This document shows, in pieces, positions 52,550-64,000 of a stretch of DNA of 64,000 bases (its first letter is position 1; each line of letters begins with the position of its first letter). Below the pieces are notes generated by a model, which ran no database searches, was not told the DNA's origin, and saw only the letters and a list, made by a program, of their open reading frames with translations. Origin of the DNA: Amylostereum areolatum. Lineage: Eukaryota; Basidiomycota; Agaricomycetes; Russulales; Stereaceae. The position numbers and the translations under genes were made by a program. The stretch lies in the NCBI GenBank assembly GCA_012932865.1, contig SAXG01000015.1:1-64000 (forward strand), given 5' to 3'.

Positions 52550-53329
52550 AACGCGAACCGAGAGAGCTTACCGTGTGCAACGATGATAATTACCTTCATT
52601 ACCTTGACCTCCGAATATGCACGTCGTTTTCGATCTGATCGAGGGCCGTTAAAGGAGAGGGGCCACACCGAAGACGGGTTGTACTACTCAACAGACAATT
52701 GCAGAGCGCAGGCAGCAGGCTATCATGTAACTGCCGCTAAGGAATGCCTCCGCGAGTAACTTACCAGTTAGTTCGGAATTATTGAACCTTCAAATATTCT
52801 TTGTATGACCGGACAACACAGCCGCGGGCTCCCAAGTATGAAACATACGCAAGTATGGATGTACACCGCTCGACACTGTCGCCGAAGCTGCTTCACACGA
52901 AGTAGAATAGGAACGTAACGTTAGAACTTGAATAGACAAAGTCTTTATTCTGAGGGCGATGGCGTTAGGCGAGAACCGTCAAGCACGACCAATCGATTTC
53001 AAGAAAACGCTGCATGTGAGAAAATATAAGATATTCATTTTGTCACGGTGTACATAGCGTTATAGGTCAGACTCCAATCCAAGAGGCTACATATGATCGC
53101 TGCCTCTTCTGGGCCTGGTGGCTTCGTAGGTAAAAGCGCGGTCGAACGCCAATCTATCTCGATTGGTCGCCGAAAGTCTGCCCGTATATTGGGTATTCAT
53201 CCGCTTAGGCCTCATGCCTTCATCATTGCGCCAGGTAGAAGGAGAGTTCTTGATCGACCAAGGGTTGCCCGTCCATCAAAGGAGCTAAAGTAACGGCGCT
53301 TGTGTCGAATACCAGCGGGTGTAGGGGGA
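52550..53329. other. Intergenic, no supported gene
   Basis: This lies between the convergent oxygenase and Med22 genes. Only short frames are present and no repeats were seen. Confidence 0.5.
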
Positions 53330-53901
53330 CTAAGAGGGACTTGGGCCGGAACGTCGCAGTAGATCGTCGAGGAGTTCCGCCACCTTGCGTTTGGTGTCCT
53401 CTTTCTCCTGTTGTGTGTTAGCAAGCTCGGCATCCCGCCGGCTGACGATTTGAGCTTCGTCAGAAAGGAGGAGAAGTAGCTTCATGGAGTGTATGATAGA
53501 AAGGAGCGAGTTGGCCGCGCGGACCTGGATTACAGAACAGGTTGGGCGATGAATACGATTGAATCAAGGGAAGCACGCACCATGGACTCTGCCCGGAATT
53601 GGGCTTGAAAAGCTTCCTGGGCGATCTTAAATTTGTCTTTGTCGCCGATCTAAAGACTGTCAGACATTGAAACCGAGAGCATGGGAGTACTCACCGTAGC
53701 AAGGTTGACCAAGTCGACCATTCCATCTGCGAGGGTCTCTATTTCGACATCCACCTTCTTATTCCACTCCTCTTCGATATTGTCCAGGTACTCCGTCGAG
53801 GTTTCGTCGACCGGCTGAGAAGACTGACCACCGCGGGAAAGAAGGTTGGCAGTTGGGAGCGCAGAGGGCCGAGAATAGTCGGTCTGAGGAGGCTCCGCCA
53901 T
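53330..53901 (-). CDS. MED22: Mediator complex subunit 22 (Surf5/Srb6 family)
   Basis: Exons 53695-53901, 53581-53649 and 53330-53524 give 156 residues. The core STEYLDNIEEEWNKKVD is followed by a helical stretch with GDKDKFKIAQEAFQAQFRAESM and VRAANSLLSIIHSMKLLLLLSDE, the signature of the Med22 family. It forms a long helix bundle with Med11 and Med17 in the Mediator head module, which bridges activators and RNA polymerase II. The C-terminus is a charged coiled coil. Length is a little above the usual ~140. It is divergent from MGM1, with about 300 bp between start codons. Confidence 0.85.
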
Positions 53902-54200
53902 GAACTAAAGTAATAGTGTGTCACTGTATGATACTTGATGAGAGTGGATGAGCACCATGACGGCGACGACGGATGGACAAGCGGTACCGAGTCAAAGTTC
54001 CCACGAGGTCTGCCGCCGTCAGGCCGCGTTCAACGCGCTTGCTTCTTGACTTGGTAACACTTTGTCCTCTCCTCTGCTTTCTGCCCTGCACCATCTCTTC
54101 ATACGAGCCTCGGACGCTCAACGCTCCAGGCTGCAGGTCGCTCATCACCGGACACCTCCACATTTATTGGCACACGGCGACACCTTATCGACTGGGGGCC

Positions 54201-57187
54201 ATGTCTTTTCTGCGCTCACTCTGTGCCCAGAAGACGGTCACATATGGTCTCAACGCGTCAGCCAGGACCGCGCAGGCGTCCAGGGCTTCCAGCCGCCAAT
54301 TCACGACCGTCATGACGCCTCGCCCGGCTCGGATTCGGTCACGATACGCTTCTGCGTATCCTGCCGCACTCCGCCATATCCATGCGCGCGCACTCTCATA
54401 TTCGTCAATTCCACGGTTCGTCGCGCGTGCGTTCAGGATACCGATAGCTGGAGCGACGGTGGGCGCAGGAGGTTTGACATATGCCAATTACAAATATGAA
54501 GGTACGTTGTGCATTCATACCATCCGTGACACCTGGGTTTACCTGTGCAACGGACCAGAACTCAGGAAGAAGTCAGAGGACTGGATTAACAATGTCCGCG
54601 ACACGGCGACAGACATCTTTGGCACGGCGTCCGACGGTCTCAAGGTGGTGTCTAGCCGCGTTTCCGAGGTCAAACTACCTCACTTGGAGACGCCCCAATT
54701 CTTGAAGGATCTGTTCGCTACGAGAGAGGGAGGAGGAGAACGGCGCGACTCTGGCCGTGAAGGCGGCGAGTCATCCGGTAGCGGACGACCAGATGGAGAG
54801 GATGCCACCATCGCCGTTCTCGCGGCTGCTATGCTGGCCTCACCTTCGGATTCCAAGGTCGTTATCGAGGATACAGACGACTTCGCACCCGATGCACGGC
54901 AGAATGGGCTCATGCACCTCACAAAGAAGCTCATCGAGATCCGAAGCATGCTGCTGAGCATCGACCAGAGCGACGCGTTGAAACTACCGAGCATTGTCGT
55001 CATAGGGAGCCAGAGTTCGGGGAAGAGTTCCGTCCTCGAGGCGATCGTCGGGCACGAATTCTTACCAAAGTATGTTTGCTCTCCGTCCTTCTTTGTTCGT
55101 TCTAACATCTTTCCAGGGGTGACAACATGGTCACTCGTCGACCCATCGAACTTACTCTCATACACACGCCGCCCAATGCGAATGGTGAGGCTGCCGAGTA
55201 CGGAGAGTTCCCGGCGCTCGGGCTTGGGAAGGTCACCGACTTCACTCAGATTCAAAAGACCCTTACCGACCTCAATCTTGCCGTCCCTGCCTCCGATGCT
55301 GTCTCCAACGAACCTATCGACCTGCGCATATACAGTCCTAACGTCCCTGACCTGACCCTTATCGACCTCCCCGGCTACATTCAACTTGCCTCCCTGGACC
55401 AACCCGAAAGCCTTAAGGAGAAAATCGCGGGGCTCTGCGAGCGATATATCCGCGAGCCAAATATCATCCTCGCGGTCTGTGCAGCCGATGTCGACCTGGC
55501 CAACTCTCCTGCCCTACGTGCCAGTCGGAAGGTGGATCCCCTAGGCCTGCGTACGATCGGTGTCATCACCAAGATGGACCTTGTACCTCCACAGCAGGGA
55601 ACGTCAATTCTCTCCGGGAACCGCTATCCTCTCCACCTCGGCTACGTCGGCGTCGTGTGCAAACCTTCCGGCAAGAAGGGCAAGCGAGAGACGATGGATG
55701 TGATGACTCGCCGAGGCGATGACTATTTCCGCGCAAATAAGGAGCATTTCCACTCGTCATCCACCATGACCGGCACGGAGACCCTTCGACGGCGCTTGAT
55801 GGAAGTCCTGGAGTCGTCCATGGCGTCCTCGTTACACGGCATCACGAACGCCGTCCAGCTTGAACTCGAGGAGGCCCAATACCAGTTTAAGGTACAATAC
55901 AACGACCGACGCATTTCCCCCGAGTCGTATGTTGCAGAGACCGTGGACGCGCTCAAGGCGCGCTTTAAGGAGTTCACTGTTCAGTTTCGCAAACCGGCCG
56001 TACGCGCGAAGCTCAAGGCCATGCTCGACGAGCGCGTTATGGACGTCCTAGAACAGCTCTATTGGAGCGACAAACGCGTTGGCGAGTTCACTGCGCTCGG
56101 GGACGACAAACGGCTTAAGCCCGAGGATGTCGAGCCATACTGGCGCTACAAGCTCGAGGCTGCGTCATCGCTGCTCACCAAATCAGGTGTCGGACGCGAT
56201 TCAACCCTTCTCGTGGCAGATGGCTTGCGTTCGCTGATCGACAGCATCGCGGCAGGCGAACCATTCACGTTCCATCCTCGGGCGGCGGAACGTCTAGTCG
56301 AGTTCGCGCACATGATCCTGCGCGACCGCATCCCGCTCACGGCGGACCAGGTAGAAAACTGCATCAAGCCGTACAAATACGAAATCGAAATGGACGACCG
56401 CGAGTGGGAGAACGGCAGGAAGGAGGCGGTGGACCTGTTTGAGCGCGAGGTGGGCATGTGCGAGGGAAAGTTGAAGGACATCCGGAAGAAGGTTGGCGGC
56501 GCACGGCGACTGAACAACCTGATGGGATACGTGCGTGGATTGGAGGAGAGGGAGAAGGAGCGGAAGCGGAAGCGGTTGGCGCAAACGGTGGCGGGCGAGG
56601 TGGAAGCCGACCCGATCGAAGAGGAGTCATACAAGTATCCTCCTGCCCAAATCGTGGATGGTAAGCGTCGGCTCGGTAATTGTGGGTGTGCAAGGCTGAC
56701 TCGGAATTTAGCCCGACATGCAGCGCTGTACGCCGATCGGTTGAGCATCCTGAAATTGAGGCTAGCAGCACTCAAAAGCAAGCGGTGCAAGTCGGGCCAA
56801 GAGAACGACCTCCTCTGTCCAGAAGCTTTCCTGAACGTTGTCGCGGACAAGCTCGCATACACCTCCTCGATGTTCATCAACATTGAGCTCCTCGACCAGT
56901 TCTTTTACCAGTTCCCGCGGGAGGTCGACTCACGGCTGCTATATGAGTTGAATCGCAACGATATCATCGAGTTTGCGCGGGAAAACCCGCAGGTGCGGCG
57001 ACATCTGGACCTCCAAGAACGCAAGGACAAACTTGAAGAGGTGCGGTTCATGCTTCACTTTGATGAAGAGTGGTACTGACAAGGCTTTGCACAGGTCATG
57101 AAACAGCTGAATAGTTTGTCAACGTTGCGTGCTGATGTGCAGCCTGCACAGCGGCGACCCCGAGGATTATTCGGGGGCATGTTCTAA
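54201..57187 (+). CDS. MGM1: Mitochondrial inner-membrane dynamin-like GTPase (Mgm1/OPA1)
   Basis: Five exons (54201-54501, 54559-55069, 55117-56660, 56712-57040, 57095-57187) give 925 residues. An Arg/Ser-rich mitochondrial presequence is followed by a membrane segment ([16 protein letters not shown], about residue 85) and a second hydrophobic stretch ([13 protein letters not shown], about 183-195) where rhomboid cleavage is expected. GTPase motifs are GSQSSGKSS (about 249), the VTRRP switch, DLPGY (about 352) and TKMD (about 421). Middle and GED-like helices follow. The frame also stays open past 57040 to a TGA at 57077, but splicing 57041-57094 gives a tail ([11 protein letters not shown] ... 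RGLFGGMF) that I prefer. It drives inner-membrane fusion and cristae shape. Confidence 0.93.
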
Positions 57188-57408
57188 ACGCTCTATCCCT
57201 TCCTTCCCCACTCTCCCACCTCTACGATTGTATGACTCACACTTACGTTACGATTCGCGCTCATTTCTACGTTTTCTAATCTCATAATTCACCGCTCAAA
57301 GCACTGGCAATACATGGATACACAAGGGTTGTGGAAACAGTGGGAATATACCGATCGTAGTGTACAGTACAGGTTCCGGGAAACAGTCGAAAGAGGCAGG
57401 GCGACCGA
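57188..57408. other. Short convergent spacer between MGM1 and the SCP2-domain gene
   Basis: This is about 220 bp shared as 3' untranslated sequence and terminators of two convergent genes. Nothing else was seen. Confidence 0.5.
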
Positions 57409-57970
57409 TCATAGCTTCGCCTTCGTCTTGGCCGCCTGCACACATCCGAGGCTCAGAATTCGAATCCGGGGACAACCCAAAAGCAAACACACCTTGAGTA
57501 CACCATCGAGTTTGGTGGCGAGCATCATGTTGCCTTTGGTCTTGAGCTTGCCCGTCATGAACGCTTTCTGTCCGTCAAGTTTGCCCGCAGCGAGGGCAGT
57601 GAAGACCTCGTCAGAGAGAATGATGGTCACATCGGCTTTGGGCTTCGCTGCGCCCTTGTAGACGGTGCCGGTCTTCTTCATGTCGATTGTCCAGAGGCCC
57701 TCCTCGCCGGCGGCATTCTTAACTTGCAATTGGAAGATGCCATTCGTCTGGTACGGTCTGAGTCTAGAGCTTCCGACAGAGATGACAGTTGGGACGGCAC
57801 CTTTTTTATTTGGGCTCTCTTCTCCGCCTCGCTGTAGCCGTCGAAGACGGTGGCGAGCGTGGCAAGGATGTCGGAGGACTGTGGGGTCAAACGCGTCAGT
57901 CGGCGCGGTGTAGTCGCTGACGAGGACCAGAATGGCGCACCTTGAACCCTGGAACAGCGATATCGGACAT
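57409..57970 (-). CDS. SCP2 sterol-binding domain protein
   Basis: Exons 57941-57970, 57801-57878, 57493-57747 and 57409-57435 give 129 residues, a stand-alone SCP2 domain. KKTNGIFQLQVKNA ... WTIDMKKTGTVYKG ... ADVTIILSDEVFTALAAGKLDGQKAFMTGKLKTKGNMM (in pieces) is the usual SCP2 pattern of strand, strand and the helix plus KGNM loop. The C-terminus AAKTKAKL resembles a weak peroxisomal PTS1 (final AKL, a PTS1 variant). It probably binds lipids or acyl-CoA in peroxisomes. All introns are GT-AG and keep the frame. Confidence 0.9.
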
Positions 57971-59364
57971 GTTGGGCTGAGACGAGGAGGAGTTACGCGT
58001 TGTCGGTGGACGAAGGGAATGAGTTCGCTGTGGAACAATGGGAAGCAAGGAAGAAATAAGAGATGAGGTTCGCATGTGATTGCGCGCGCTCATTGCTCCC
58101 GACGACCATCTTCACGTTCATTGCGTTCAATAATACAGTCAATGTGATTCCCGACACCTCCTCTTCTGCATCCTGGGTGTCGAGCAAGGAATATCGATAC
58201 GGTCCAACGTCCAACTCGTGGGGAGTCTCCGATAATCACTTCGTCGCCGCCTTCGAACGTCTAGATTCATGCGTCTGGGATGGCTCCGTCGGCCGGTTGG
58301 CGATCAGCGACAATTGCTATCAGGTGTGCATATTTCGCTGGTTTCTGATTATACCTTCTGACTTGTACCAGCGTAAGTAGGGCCCGACAGCCTGACAAGT
58401 CATGCCGCATGCCAAAGGCTGCAAGGAAAACTCGCCCATCGGATTTCTCCCCTTACTCTCACTGTCTCAGATTCGGACCCCTTTTCTACAGCTCTCACTT
58501 GAGCTCGGAGCTATCGTCTTTGACGCCATTCTTGTTGTCGTCCCGCGTGGGCTAAGACGCGTTGGAACCACCGAGTTCGCCGTGGACAAAACCTTCCAAT
58601 CCGGCCTATAGACGTGCATTCTCCCATACAATGCCACTATTACTATTTGGAATCCACCCTCTCGGTCCACGCCATTCTCACTGAAGACGGTATCTGCCAG
58701 GGCACTTGAACCCTGATATGGCCGCGTCGACCTCCCTTCCAGCCAGGACATCAGCCCCCTCCCCCGTCGGTCGCGTTTGGGGCGTACTGCTTCGTGCATT
58801 GTTGGTAAACACCAAGGGTAATCTCAAGCTCTTTTTTCTCAGGAGAGTCAATTAGGGGGCGATTGGAACGGAGAGATCCCGCATACTCATACCAATCAAT
58901 TTCCATTCCTCACAATATACAGCGTGAGCACGCGTTTCTCGAGCAGGCTGGCCAGATTTATCCTTCGGCTTCTGGGGTCGCTCTATCAAAGACTCAATAT
59001 GCGGATGACTGCCACGAGGATGTGCGCCTTTCCTCGCAACCATGCGCTGGCCCGCCCTGGAACCTCACGCTATCAACGCTCATTTTGTGCACCTTCCCAA
59101 CTCTCCGTTGCTTCTTCTGCGTGGATACGTGTTATCCTACCGCCGGCCGGAAAACTGCAGACTTGTTTGGCTAAGACGGCACCCACGCTAGACTGATCGT
59201 CTCCGTGAGATATATCGGGTCCTCGTGCAGCTTGAGCTAGGCGTCATCAACCATATGGTCCAAACAAAGCCGCGGTGGTTCGGGAAGTACAGGCAGGCAG
59301 GGTATAAAGATGACGGGCTGTATTGTGTGGAAGTCGAACAACGCTGGCTGCTTGCAACGACAAG
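57971..59364. other. Intergenic region upstream of the chitinase gene
   Basis: There are several 60-110 codon frames on both strands (for example 58063-58380 plus and 58467-58799 minus), but none shows splice-linked extension, a domain, or convincing codon pattern. The promoter of the chitinase gene is expected at the right end (TATAAA near 59303). Confidence 0.4.
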
Positions 59365-61362
59365 ATGTTTGCTCGCCTTCAGTCTTCGGTTCTTCTGGCT
59401 CTCGGCCTTTCCACATTCCTTTCTTCTGTCACTGCCTTCGACCCCAGTCGCAACGACAACGTGAGTACTGTGCCACTATCCACCTCAGCGGTTTGCTTAC
59501 CTGTATGATATCATCCAGCTCGCTGTGTACGTGACTTCGAACACCTGTAGTTGTCTCCCGCACTGAACCGCCGTAGTTACTGGGGACAGAACTCTTACGG
59601 TGCCGCTAACGGAGGCAATTCAGCCAACTGGCAGCAGCCGCTCGCTTTCTATTGCCAGGTAAGTCACCTGGCCCCGTTTCCCCCTCTAACTCGCCGATAA
59701 ACCTCCGTACGCAGGACAACAGCATCGACGCTTTTCCCATTGCTTTCCTGAACATCGCGTTCGGCACAGGCGGGCTGCCTTCGATCGACCTCGCAAACGT
59801 GAGGTCTCCAGCCGTGTCTAATCGATGCCTGTGGCTGACCACATATGCAGATCTGTAGCACTGCAAATGACCCCGTCTTCCCCGGTAGCGAGCTACCCAA
59901 TTGCTCCTTCCTTGCGTCCGACATCCAGACTTGCCAATCCAAGGGCAAGATCGTCACTATCTCTATCGGCGGTGCAACCGGCTCCGTATCCTACACTTCG
60001 GACGCGCAGGCTCAGCAATTTGCGGATCAAATCTGGAATCTGTTTCTCGGAGGCTCGAGTGATACTCGCCCGTTCGGCAACGCCGTCTTGGACGGGTACG
60101 AGCTTTTGTTTTATGGCCATGTGAAGTTTATCACTGATAACGTATCCGGATAGTGTCGACTTGGATCTCGAGGGTGGCTCTCCTACCCATTGGCCTGCAT
60201 TTGTCAACCAGATCAGGTCGCACGCGAGCGGTGCCAGCAAACGGTATGTTCTTCTAACCCGATTTACACACGACATTCTGATACCGACCAGCGTGTAGAT
60301 ACTACATCACCGGTGCTCCTCAATGCCCCTTCCCAGATGCGTGGATGGGTGATATCATCAACGCGGTTGGCTTCGACGCTATCTATGTTCAGTTCTGTGG
60401 GTATACGTCGTCTCCGCGCTGAAGGCTAAGTATAGCTGACCTCCTTCTCAAACTACAGATAACAACTTCTGCGGCCTGAACAACTTCAACAATGTGAACG
60501 CCTGGAATTTTGGCACATGGTGCGTATTCATCTCAAGGTCGAGATCACGTCTTTTGACCCGCTGATCCAGGGATAACTGGGCCAAGACTACCTCACCTAA
60601 CCCTAATGTGAAGATTTACATCGGGGCTCCTGCCTCCTCCACCGCTGCCGGTCAAGGCTACGTCGACATCGGCACTCTCACAAACATCATCGACAAGACG
60701 CGCAGCCAATACTCATCGTTTGGTGGTGTGATGATGTGGGATGCATCCCAGGCCTACCGTACGTCCTCTTGTTCCGTAACTGACCTCCGATGACTGAACT
60801 GGTTGGCAGAGAATAACCGTTATGATGCGGCCGTCAAGGCTGCACTTACCAACGGTGGTGGCGCCGCACCCGCTCCTTCCCCGTCATCGACCAAGGCTAC
60901 TACCACGACCAAGGCTACTACTACGACCAAGGCTACTACCACTGCTACCCCTACCAAAACAACCTCCACCGCCACGAAGACCAGTACGAGCGCGGCCCCA
61001 ACTTCGACCCCGCCAAGCAGCGGTAGTTGCGGTGTGGTTGCCGCCTGGCAGGCTAACGTTGCTGTGAGTTCTTTTCGTTGGTTTCGCGTGGATAACACGC
61101 TTACCATCATGTCACAGTACCAGGGAGGCGACCAAGTCACGTACAAGTACGTTATGCGTTGGATAGTGTATCGTGGTTGGAAGCTGACGATCTTGTCTCC
61201 AGCGGCGATCTCTGGACAGCCAAGTGGTGGAGCTACGGTGACATCCCGGGGGGCGCTGCAGGCGATTGGACCAACGAAGGTGTTTGCCTTGATGTTCAGG
61301 CGACGCGAACGAGAATTGCGGCCATGGCGAGCCCTTCCGCGCGTCGTTCGCGCTTCGTGTGA
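59365..61362 (+). CDS. Secreted GH18 chitinase with Thr-rich linker and chitin-binding tail
   Basis: Twelve exons join in frame to 464 residues. A signal peptide ([15 protein letters not shown]..., about 24 residues) precedes a class III-type GH18 domain beginning VYWGQNSYG. The catalytic motif DGVDLDLE is at residues 171-178 with E178 as proton donor; the codon for G172 is split by an intron. [12 protein letters not shown] and GGVMMWDAS are further family marks. Then come a linker with three ATTTTK-type repeats and a C-terminal CBM5/12-like module ([12 protein letters not shown] ... [14 protein letters not shown]). Exon 2 is only 8 bp (59519-59526). It cleaves chitin outside the cell, in wall remodelling or feeding. 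The last ~25 codons after the chitin-binding module look less conserved, so the 3' end may be mis-set. Confidence 0.92.
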
Positions 61363-61587
61363 GTCGTGCTACGTATTGTTGTACTGCATTGCTTGGAGCC
61401 GAGGGCGCTGTGCTGCCCGGGGCTTTTTCCTCATCATAATGTTCGTACCCACTCTTTGAATCCAATTCTGTTTAGAAGCCTCGCCTCGAATTTTCATGTT
61501 CAAGCCACGACGCGACGCGACTGTCACGTGACTTCGATTGCCAGCTGCCTTTTCGGGAAAACACTCTTAGACTTTGAGCCTCTGGAG

Positions 61588-61743
61588 ATGTTTTCTAGCA
61601 TCTTCCGGCGGTTGAGTCGAGTGTCGACGCGCGCGAAGCCTCGAGTGATCCGAGGTGTGACAGAAGTGCTGCACGGAGGAGCGAGGCGGTCCATACCGCC
61701 GGAATGGTTTGTACATGTTTGGCAGAACCACCTACCACCTTAG
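61588..61743 (+). CDS. Possible small protein, 51 codons
   Basis: MFSSIFRRLSRVSTRAK begins an Arg-rich, amphipathic N-terminus that could be a mitochondrial presequence, and the frame ends PPEWFVHVWQNHLPP. No homologue is recognised. It lies in the 480-bp gap before profilin and may simply be chance. Confidence 0.25.
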   Translation: MFSSIFRRLSRVSTRAKPRVIRGVTEVLHGGARRSIPPEWFVHVWQNHLPP

Positions 61744-61838
61744 ACATCACATAAGATCTTACCGCACACCACCATCCATCCACATCCCTATCTCCTCGCT
61801 TTCCGCCTCTTCCTCTTTTTCTCCGTCTAACGCTTATC

Positions 61839-62409
61839 ATGTCCTGGCAGAGTAAGAATCTCTGCGAGATCGTGCTTGACGGCCGGAAACTGACGGTGGC
61901 ATTCGCGTAGCATACGTCGACTCCAACCTCGTCGGGAGTGGCAAGATCGCGAGGGGAGCGATCCTTGGACTGAGCGGTGGTGTCTGGGCATCGTCCCCGG
62001 GATACACGGTGCGCAAATTACCTGTTTGATTATGCGCGATGGGTTTATTCATACACTTTTTCGTTCCCATTTCCTCCCGTACAGCTGTCCGCAGATGAGC
62101 AGAAAGCCGTTGTAAATGCATTCAAAGATCCCGCCGCCGTACAGGCCTCTGGTTTCCGTCTCGCTGGACAGAAGTTCTTCGCACTTCAGGCCAATGATCG
62201 CAGTGTTTACGGGAAGAAGCAGGTGCGTCGTGCGGCACCGCGCGGGAGGATCCCTCTGGACTAACGGCCGTTTGCAGGCGGACGGCGCGATCTTAGTCAA
62301 GACAAAGCAGGCCGTACTCGTGGCAGAGTACATCGCACCCACCCAGGCTCCCGAAGCGACCATCGTGGCCGAGGGTCTTGCGGATTACCTGATCGGCGTG
62401 GGCTATTAG
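61839..62409 (+). CDS. PFY1: Profilin
   Basis: Exons 61839-61851, 61911-62008, 62085-62222 and 62278-62409 give 126 residues, the standard profilin size. It starts MSWQTYVDSNLVGSGK, the conserved N-terminal helix that helps bind poly-proline, and ends with the C-terminal helix ATIVAEGLADYLIGVGY. The first exon is only 13 bp, as in many fungal profilins. It binds G-actin and proline-rich formins and regulates filament growth in the cytoplasm. Introns are GT-AG. Confidence 0.95.
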
Positions 62410-62657
62410 ATTTGTCTCATCATCTGCCCCTCTTCTACATACGCTTCCCCACACGCTGCCACCCAGAGACATGGAATATCGTCGTCCGCTCGTGCTGTAC
62501 GCAATATTTAGGAAGAATCGCACTTGTATCATCTCTTTGCTTTCCGTTCATCCTCCTACTTCTTTCAAACCAATTCACTCAGGCCATGCCGTCTAGGCGT
62601 GCAAATTGACATTAATCACAGCTACTCCACCATCCCGACAATCATCAGCAACATGGT

Positions 62658-63767
62658 TTAGGAGCCTGTCACATTGGAAAGCAACTTTTCGAACGCGATC
62701 AATTCCGCAAGGATCGCGCCGTCTGCCTCATTGAGCTTGTCCACCGACGACTCCAAGAGCGGTCGGCGCACGGTCGGGCCACCATATCCAAACTCTTTCG
62801 CAACGACGGCCTTGATGAACCCGATGCCACCGTACTTTCCAAGCAGCCCATCGGTCTGACTGAGCATTCGTTGGATGAGGCGCGCTTGATCCAGATCTCC
62901 TGCCTTGTACGCACTCAGGAGCGCATGGTGCGCCTTGGGTGCGATGTTAGCCGCCGCCATGATACCTCCCGCACCTCCCATGAAAAGCGCAGGGAGGAAG
63001 CTGTCGGATCGGCCGATAAAGGTTGCAAAGGAGTCCGGGGCGAGGTTGGATGAGGTGACGAGTCGGGTGAGCTTGCCGAGGTGACCGCAGGAGAGCTTCG
63101 TGCCGACGATGTTTGGGTGACGCCCGAGCTCGTCAATCGTATCTGAATCGAGGTCGAGCCCTGCGGTCACGACAGGGAAGTTGTAGATCATGGTGGGGAT
63201 AGGAGATGCATCGGCGACCTGTCGAACGGGTGGTTAGATGGGACCGGCAACGCGAGGGAGTGCGCGGCAGCTGTGGAGATCGGGTCCGAGAGTGCTATGC
63301 GATTTCATAGACACTCGCCTCACGATGGAAACGCGATATGTGCTCCTTGCTCATGACAGGTCTCCATGTCGAAGGTGTCAAGATCAGAGCATGGCTTGCA
63401 CCCGCTTCTGCAGCATCCGCGTTGAACAGCTTGGTCTCGCGTGTCGATTGCGCGCCGGTGCCCGCGATGACGAGCGTGTTTTGAAACCCGTACGCGTCGA
63501 GGGTATCCCTCGTTAGCCGAATGGCAGCCTTGCGTTCTTCGCGAGAAAGGTGTTGAGCCTCGCCATTGGAACCTTGTACGAGGATGCCGGTGACGCCGCC
63601 CTGCGATATCAAAGATCAGACATAATGCGTCATGAGAAGGTTTGTGGAGGACGCACTCGGGCAAGGCGGTGGATATGGGCTTGGATCGCGGGTACATCGA
63701 GTTCTTCTTCTGGCGTGAAGAAGAGAATGGCCGGTACGTAGACTCCGGGAGACGGTGGTGAGGACAT
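62658..63767 (-). CDS. DHDPS/HOGA-family aldolase (class I, Schiff-base)
   Basis: Exons 63657-63767, 63319-63600 and 62658-63218 give 317 residues forming a TIM barrel. GGVTGILVQGSNGEAQHLS is the substrate-loop motif, TMIYNFP carries the catalytic Tyr (Y143) and IVGTKLSCG the Schiff-base Lys (K172). Fungal members act as 4-hydroxy-2-oxoglutarate or related 2-keto acid aldolases; true lysine-pathway dihydrodipicolinate synthases are bacterial or plant, since fungi use the aminoadipate route. The precise substrate is not known. The second intron appears to begin GC (GAG|GCGAGT). It converges with profilin (249 bp apart). Confidence 0.9.
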
Positions 63768-64000
63768 AAGGAACGTCAATCAGGTTTTGGAGGGCTGTTG
63801 ACAGGCTGTTAGAGTATAAGTGTAATCAGACTGCCAGTTTTCGGACTTCAGCCCCAGTGGGAAGTCCGTCTCACAAGATCTACTCAAATGTGCCTGAATC
63901 CATTGAAAAATCTTGAATTCACACTGAAGAGATTTGAGGAGATAAGTGAGTAAATATGGCATTTTGTATCTTGAAATCTATCTAGTTCAATTGTCCAAGC
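63768..64000. other. Upstream region of the aldolase gene, right edge of window
   Basis: Promoter region; no supported coding sequence and no repeat. Confidence 0.5.

Noticed and set aside
53093..53293. 66-codon plus-strand frame between the oxygenase and Med22 genes
   Set aside because: It ends just before the Med22 3' end, has no homologous motif and no promoter or splice support.
58690..58730. tRNA-like T-arm (GGGTTCAAGTGCCC on the minus strand)
   Set aside because: No A box, anticodon arm or acceptor stem could be paired around it, so it is not called a tRNA.
58467..58799. 110-codon minus-strand frame upstream of the chitinase gene
   Set aside because: No domain, no splice-linked neighbour and no conserved motif; most likely chance.

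Overview
The window reads as nuclear DNA of a mushroom-forming basidiomycete (Agaricomycetes). The host genes have many 45-65 bp GT-AG introns. The mobile DNA is Ty3/gypsy chromoviruses plus a KDZ-type transposase carrying the cysteine cluster typical of these fungi. No bacterial features, rRNA or CRISPR array were seen, and I found no convincing tRNA.

Layout. About 1-20229 is a pile of LTR retrotransposons: a decayed family A copy (A1, minus, 1-4326), then a family B copy on the minus strand (B', outer LTRs at 4327-4822 and 19737-20229) into which a second family B copy (plus, 11079-19294) has inserted head to head, giving two ~6.2 kb inverted arms. 20230-22257 carries two divergent lineage-specific genes, both cut by retrotransposons. 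22258-29350 is a family C element on the minus strand, complete with both LTRs but with five in-frame stops in pol. 29351-39655 holds four hypothetical genes and a KDZ transposase gene with one nonsense codon. 39660-48458 is a second family A element (A2) with both LTRs and a perfect 5-bp target duplication; it is itself hit by three solo LTRs of three families. 48727-49739 is a miniature inverted-repeat element with a second, related one nested inside.

51197-63767 is ordinary host sequence with compact housekeeping genes: a 2-oxoglutarate/Fe(II) oxygenase, Mediator subunit 22, the mitochondrial dynamin Mgm1, a small SCP2-domain protein, a secreted GH18 chitinase with a chitin-binding tail, profilin, and a DHDPS/HOGA-family aldolase. 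They share no pathway; the order looks like normal fungal gene packing.

How the mobile parts work together. Families A, B and C share a plan: LTR, self-complementary primer site, a leader ORF of unknown function, gag, a T-run at the gag stop with pol open in the -1 frame, and pol ending in a chromodomain. Each family has a primer site complementary to its own predicted RNA 5' end, as in the self-primed Tf1 mechanism, and the pairing co-varies between A and B. Most of the copy-to-copy differences I read base by base are C-to-T or G-to-A changes at CpG, as expected from deamination of methylated cytosine. The leader ORF and a family of small WW-motif genes around the KDZ transposase are the best candidates for undescribed biology.
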